Of a stretch of 7,997 nt of DNA, positions 6,405 through 7,997 are shown in pieces. Position numbers and translations under genes: made by a program. The stretch is from Methanoregula sp. UBA64 (GTDB lineage: Archaea > Halobacteriota > Methanomicrobia > Methanomicrobiales > Methanospirillaceae). Every line of letters starts with the position of its first letter. The first letter of the stretch is position 1. The DNA is taken from assembly GCF_002502735.1 (NCBI RefSeq), contig NZ_DAQC01000004.1:1-7997 (forward strand). The letters run 5' to 3'. Below the pieces are notes generated by a model. It saw nothing but the letters and a program-made list of their open reading frames with translations. It ran no database searches and had not been told where the DNA came from.

Positions 6405-7312
6405 GGAAGATCCCCCTCATCATATCCTTCGAAAATATCACATTCTTCAAAAAAGTGGGAGACTATTGCAAGTACAGCTGATAAATGAGTTGGACTTTTC
6501 ATCTCCTTTCCTCCTGCGAATTCGATTAACTGCATATAAATCTCATCTGGGGGGAGATTTGCCCGTTTTAACTCTGAATAACGATTTTTAAATGCCTGCG
6601 TAATTTTATCTGCAAATGTTCGATCATGCCATTTAGTAAAAAATATTTTAACTAATGGGGATTTACGCATTCCCGCAATTATTAATGTTTTAACCTCTTC
6701 CGACAATTTATTATAAACAATTTTATCTATGGGGGGGGATTTGATATCCTCATCTAAAACGGGGTTTTCTGCACCGATTGATAGAATCACAATTTTCAAA
6801 TCTTCGAGTTGGATACTTCTCATTGCTTTATCTGAAGGTGCAGGTCCCAAAATATATGCAATATCCTGTTCATTCATCGAAAAAACAATATCTCGTAATT
6901 CGGATCTCCCCATGATCCCAATCTCAATAGAGGAATATTCTTGCTTTTTCTCTTCTAAATAGCTAGTAATATCGGCACTTAATCCCTCAAAGGAATTGTG
7001 CACAAATATCCATTTTTTCATTTTTCCATTCCAATATGTTAATGCACCTTCCAAGTCCATGTCAATTTTATTCTTGGCTTTAGACAATTCCATTTCATTG
7101 GGGGCATATACCTGATGAACAGATTTTTGAGAGACAAGGTAACCATCGTTTTTTCGATCTCCAAGGTTTCCCCAAGGTCGTATTGGAACAAAATCACTTG
7201 GATAACGAGTCTCCATTATTTTAGAGAAAAAATTCTGAAATTCTGCCCCTTTAGACTTTAAAAATAGATTTTCAAAATGGGCTTCATAGTATGCTCTAGT
7301 AATATTCTCCAT
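6401..7312 (-). CDS. ABC-3C effector: nuclease-like N-terminal domain plus ABC-3C C-terminal domain
   Basis: First gene of the operon, 303 residues. Residues about 1-155 resemble a PD-(D/E)xK restriction-endonuclease fold. Helix FENLFLKSKGAEFQNFFSKI supplies Glu24, then GDRKNDGYL supplies Asp56, and the strand VHQVYAP (65-71) sits where (D/E)xK normally falls but reads Gln67-Val-Tyr69. A Lys-rich helix (KAKNKID, 78-84) and strand KKWIFVHN (99-106) follow. The canonical Glu and Lys are therefore missing; the GD-x-KNDGY...QVYAP pattern is, as I recall, shared by related proteins, so it may be a functional variant. Residues about 165-303 form a helical domain matching the ABC-3C CTD pattern (DKIVYNKLSEEVK, VKIFFTKW, a Tyr-Ser-Glu-Leu-Lys helix), the presumed dock for the ATPase. 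The stop overlaps the middle-component GTG. A run of eight C on the coding strand falls at residues 192-194. The ATG at 7310-7312 has only a weak ribosome binding site. Confidence 0.82.
   Translation of the reverse strand: MENITRAYYEAHFENLFLKSKGAEFQNFFSKIMETRYPSDFVPIRPWGNLGDRKNDGYLVSQKSVHQVYAPNEMELSKAKNKIDMDLEGALTYWNGKMKKWIFVHNSFEGLSADITSYLEEKKQEYSSIEIGIMGRSELRDIVFSMNEQDIAYILGPAPSDKAMRSIQLEDLKIVILSIGAENPVLDEDIKSPPIDKIVYNKLSEEVKTLIIAGMRKSPLVKIFFTKWHDRTFADKITQAFKNRYSELKRANLPPDEIYMQLIEFAGGKEMKSPTHLSAVLAIVSHFFEECDIFEGYDEGDLP
6731..6738. repeat. Homopolymer tract (eight G on plus, eight C on the coding strand) in the effector gene
   Basis: The tract encodes Ser-Pro-Pro at residues 192-194, just inside the C-terminal docking domain. 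It is striking in an AT-rich gene. A shorter run of six G (6549-6554) lies in the same gene. Slippage by one base would remove most of the docking domain. Confidence 0.9.
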
Positions 7313-7360
7313 TCGAATGTCTCTAATTGACCCATATTAATTTACAATACTATTAAAGCG

Positions 7361-7371
7361 TTTATTTTATT
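7361..7371 (-). promoter_or_regulatory. Candidate promoter of the ABC-3C operon
   Basis: On the minus strand this reads AATAAAATAAA, which would set the transcription start near 7340 and a leader of about 28 bases. A second AT-rich box (7335-7343, TAAATTAAT on minus) would instead give a nearly leaderless message. Only one promoter region is needed, since the three genes overlap. Confidence 0.3.
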
Positions 7372-7425
7372 CTGTGACTAATAATCGCCCGACAGCCGCA
7401 GTACCTATGGTGATCCCTCCCTGAT

Positions 7426-7457
7426 CCGCCGCGGGGGCGCCCCGTCGGGGGCGGCGG
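7426..7457. repeat. GC-rich stem-loop upstream of the HEAT-repeat gene
   Basis: CCGCCGC (7426-7432) and GCGGCGG (7451-7457) form a perfect 7-bp outer stem. The inner part holds a self-complementary GGGGCGCCCC (7434-7443) and an alternative CCCC-GTC-GGGG hairpin (7440-7450). A smaller hairpin, AGCTC-CGA-GAGCT, follows at 7478-7490. It lies just inside the right edge of the AT-rich island, in the 256-base gap before the HEAT gene. It may be part of that gene's leader or mark the insertion boundary. Confidence 0.45.
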
Positions 7458-7556
7458 AAGGCATCGCAACGCTCCGTAGCTCCGAGAGCTTCCAATCCCC
7501 GGCCCCAACCTTCATCTCACCCCATCCCCCACATACCCACAACCAACCCAAGCAAC

Positions 7557-7561
7557 GGTGA
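7557..7561 (+). promoter_or_regulatory. Ribosome binding site of the HEAT-repeat gene
   Basis: GGTGA seven bases before the ATG at 7569 is a strong archaeal Shine-Dalgarno match. It directly follows a G-poor, C-rich leader, which fixes the start. Confidence 0.6.
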
Positions 7562-7568
7562 CACCCCC

Positions 7569-7874
7569 ATGTCCAACTCCCTCGAAGTCCTCCTCGAAAA
7601 GCTCTCTGATGACAACGAAGGGATCCGGTGGAATGCAGCAGAAGCGCTGGGCCGGCTCGGAGACCTCCGGGCCGTGGAGCCGCTGATCGACACCCTGTGG
7701 GATGATGATGAACGCGTGCGGAAAAAAGCTGCCTGGGCCCTGGGCATGCTCGGGGATCCCCGGGCCCTTGCTCCCTTGCAGAGACTCTACCGGATGGAGC
7801 GGGAGGATGCACGGGACATCCTCCAGGAAGCAATGGATATGATCAAGCAGGCGATGGCCCGCGATCTGAGATGA
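7569..7874 (+). CDS. Small HEAT-repeat protein (PBS-lyase HEAT-like)
   Basis: A 101-residue protein made almost wholly of HEAT-like helical pairs. Repeat one spans about 5-32 (LLEKLSDDNEGIRWNAAEAL then GRLGD) and repeat two about 33-63 (AVEPLIDTLWDDDERVRKKA, then WALGMLGDPRAL). A third, more divergent unit (64-97, APLQRLYRMEREDARDILQE...) caps the stack. The recurring A-x-x-x-L-G-x-L-G-D pattern is characteristic. Such short solenoids are scaffolds for protein binding; related proteins include phycobilin lyases, but many methanogens encode several stand-alone copies with no known client. No catalytic residue, signal peptide or membrane segment is seen. GC content and codon use match carAB and not the island, so this is host sequence. 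No neighbouring gene in the window suggests a partner. Confidence 0.88.
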   Translation: MSNSLEVLLEKLSDDNEGIRWNAAEALGRLGDLRAVEPLIDTLWDDDERVRKKAAWALGMLGDPRALAPLQRLYRMEREDARDILQEAMDMIKQAMARDLR

Positions 7875-7918
7875 GCGAGTGCTTACCGGACCTGTGGGGC
7901 AACGATTCCGCTCGCTCA
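7872..7918 (+). terminator. Inverted repeat overlapping the HEAT gene stop codon
   Basis: TGAGCGAG (7872-7879, beginning with the stop codon) is an exact complement of CTCGCTCA (7911-7918); one G-T and one more pair extend the stem to ten. The loop is 31 bases. No T run follows, so a terminator role is uncertain. Beyond it, to 7997, I see no gene: only two AAAACCGG repeats (7940-7947, 7963-7970) and a G-rich end (7976-7989) capped by CCCCC. Confidence 0.3.
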
Positions 7919-7997
7919 GGGAGATCAGGTTTCATCTGCAAAACCGGGCCGGACACCTGCCCAAAACCGGACAAAGGGGGGGAGGGGGGTGGCCCCC

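Larger units (their letters stand above)
3306..7388. other. AT-rich genomic island carrying a predicted defence locus
   Basis: Base composition drops abruptly just after about 3305 and rises again just after about 7388. By eye it is near one third GC inside and near 60 percent outside. Codon use follows: A/T-ending codons dominate in all four genes inside and are rare in carA, carB, the redoxin genes and the HEAT gene. The island holds a membrane protein and the ABC-3C operon, with no integrase, transposase or toxin-antitoxin gene visible. No convincing terminal repeat was found. Acquisition by horizontal transfer is the simplest reading. Confidence 0.65.

Noticed and set aside
3321..7408. 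ATAGGTA (3321-3327) and TACCTAT (7402-7408) as inverted ends of the island, and ATAATC near both edges
   Set aside because: Only seven and six bases long with no extension on either side, so chance is likely.
7405..7833. Minus-strand open frame over the HEAT gene and its leader
   Set aside because: The product is Gly/Arg/Ser/Pro-rich low-complexity sequence antisense to a clear HEAT-repeat gene with its own ribosome binding site.
1..7997. CRISPR array, insertion sequence or integrase
   Set aside because: No regularly spaced repeats, terminal inverted repeats or transposase/integrase motifs were found on either strand.

Overview
The window looks like the chromosome of a methanogenic euryarchaeon, most likely one of the Methanomicrobiales. 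This is inferred from the archaeal-type carAB pair, a ferredoxin:disulfide reductase fused to a rubredoxin domain (a methanogen architecture), GGTG(A) ribosome binding sites and AT-rich TATA-like boxes close to start codons. No rRNA, complete tRNA or other species marker is present, so the genus is not assigned.

Layout: (1) Positions 1-2104, minus strand, GC-rich: carA followed by carB, which runs off the left edge. They encode the two subunits of carbamoyl-phosphate synthetase for pyrimidine and arginine synthesis. (2) Positions 2316-3106, plus strand: a glutaredoxin/NrdH-like protein overlapping an FTR-type ferredoxin:disulfide reductase with a C-terminal rubredoxin domain. This is probably a two-gene electron chain from ferredoxin to a CxxC redoxin. 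Directly behind it lies a decayed second copy of the rubredoxin coding sequence (about 3141-3240), then a short stretch resembling the 3' end of a tRNA. (3) About 3306-7388: a sharply AT-rich island. It holds a plus-strand two-helix membrane protein with a beta-rich cytosolic domain and, convergent to it, a tightly overlapping minus-strand three-gene operon: nuclease-like effector, small middle component, DUF2326 ABC-type ATPase. (4) About 7389-7997: a return to GC-rich sequence with a small HEAT-repeat protein behind a structured, C-rich leader.

The most interesting content is the island. The three-gene operon has the organisation of an ABC-three-component (ABC-3C) predicted conflict/defence system: an ABC ATPase senses or remodels a nucleoprotein target, the middle component couples, and a protein with an N-terminal effector and a C-terminal docking domain acts. 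The effector has a PD-(D/E)xK-like framework with an altered catalytic motif (QVY in place of E/D-x-K), and a run of eight C on its coding strand lies just behind the domain junction. The neighbouring two-helix/beta-rich protein recalls Cap15-like membrane effectors in layout only and may be a second defence module. The system type is a known computational class. The combination, the nuclease variant and the membrane partner are what deserve a second look.
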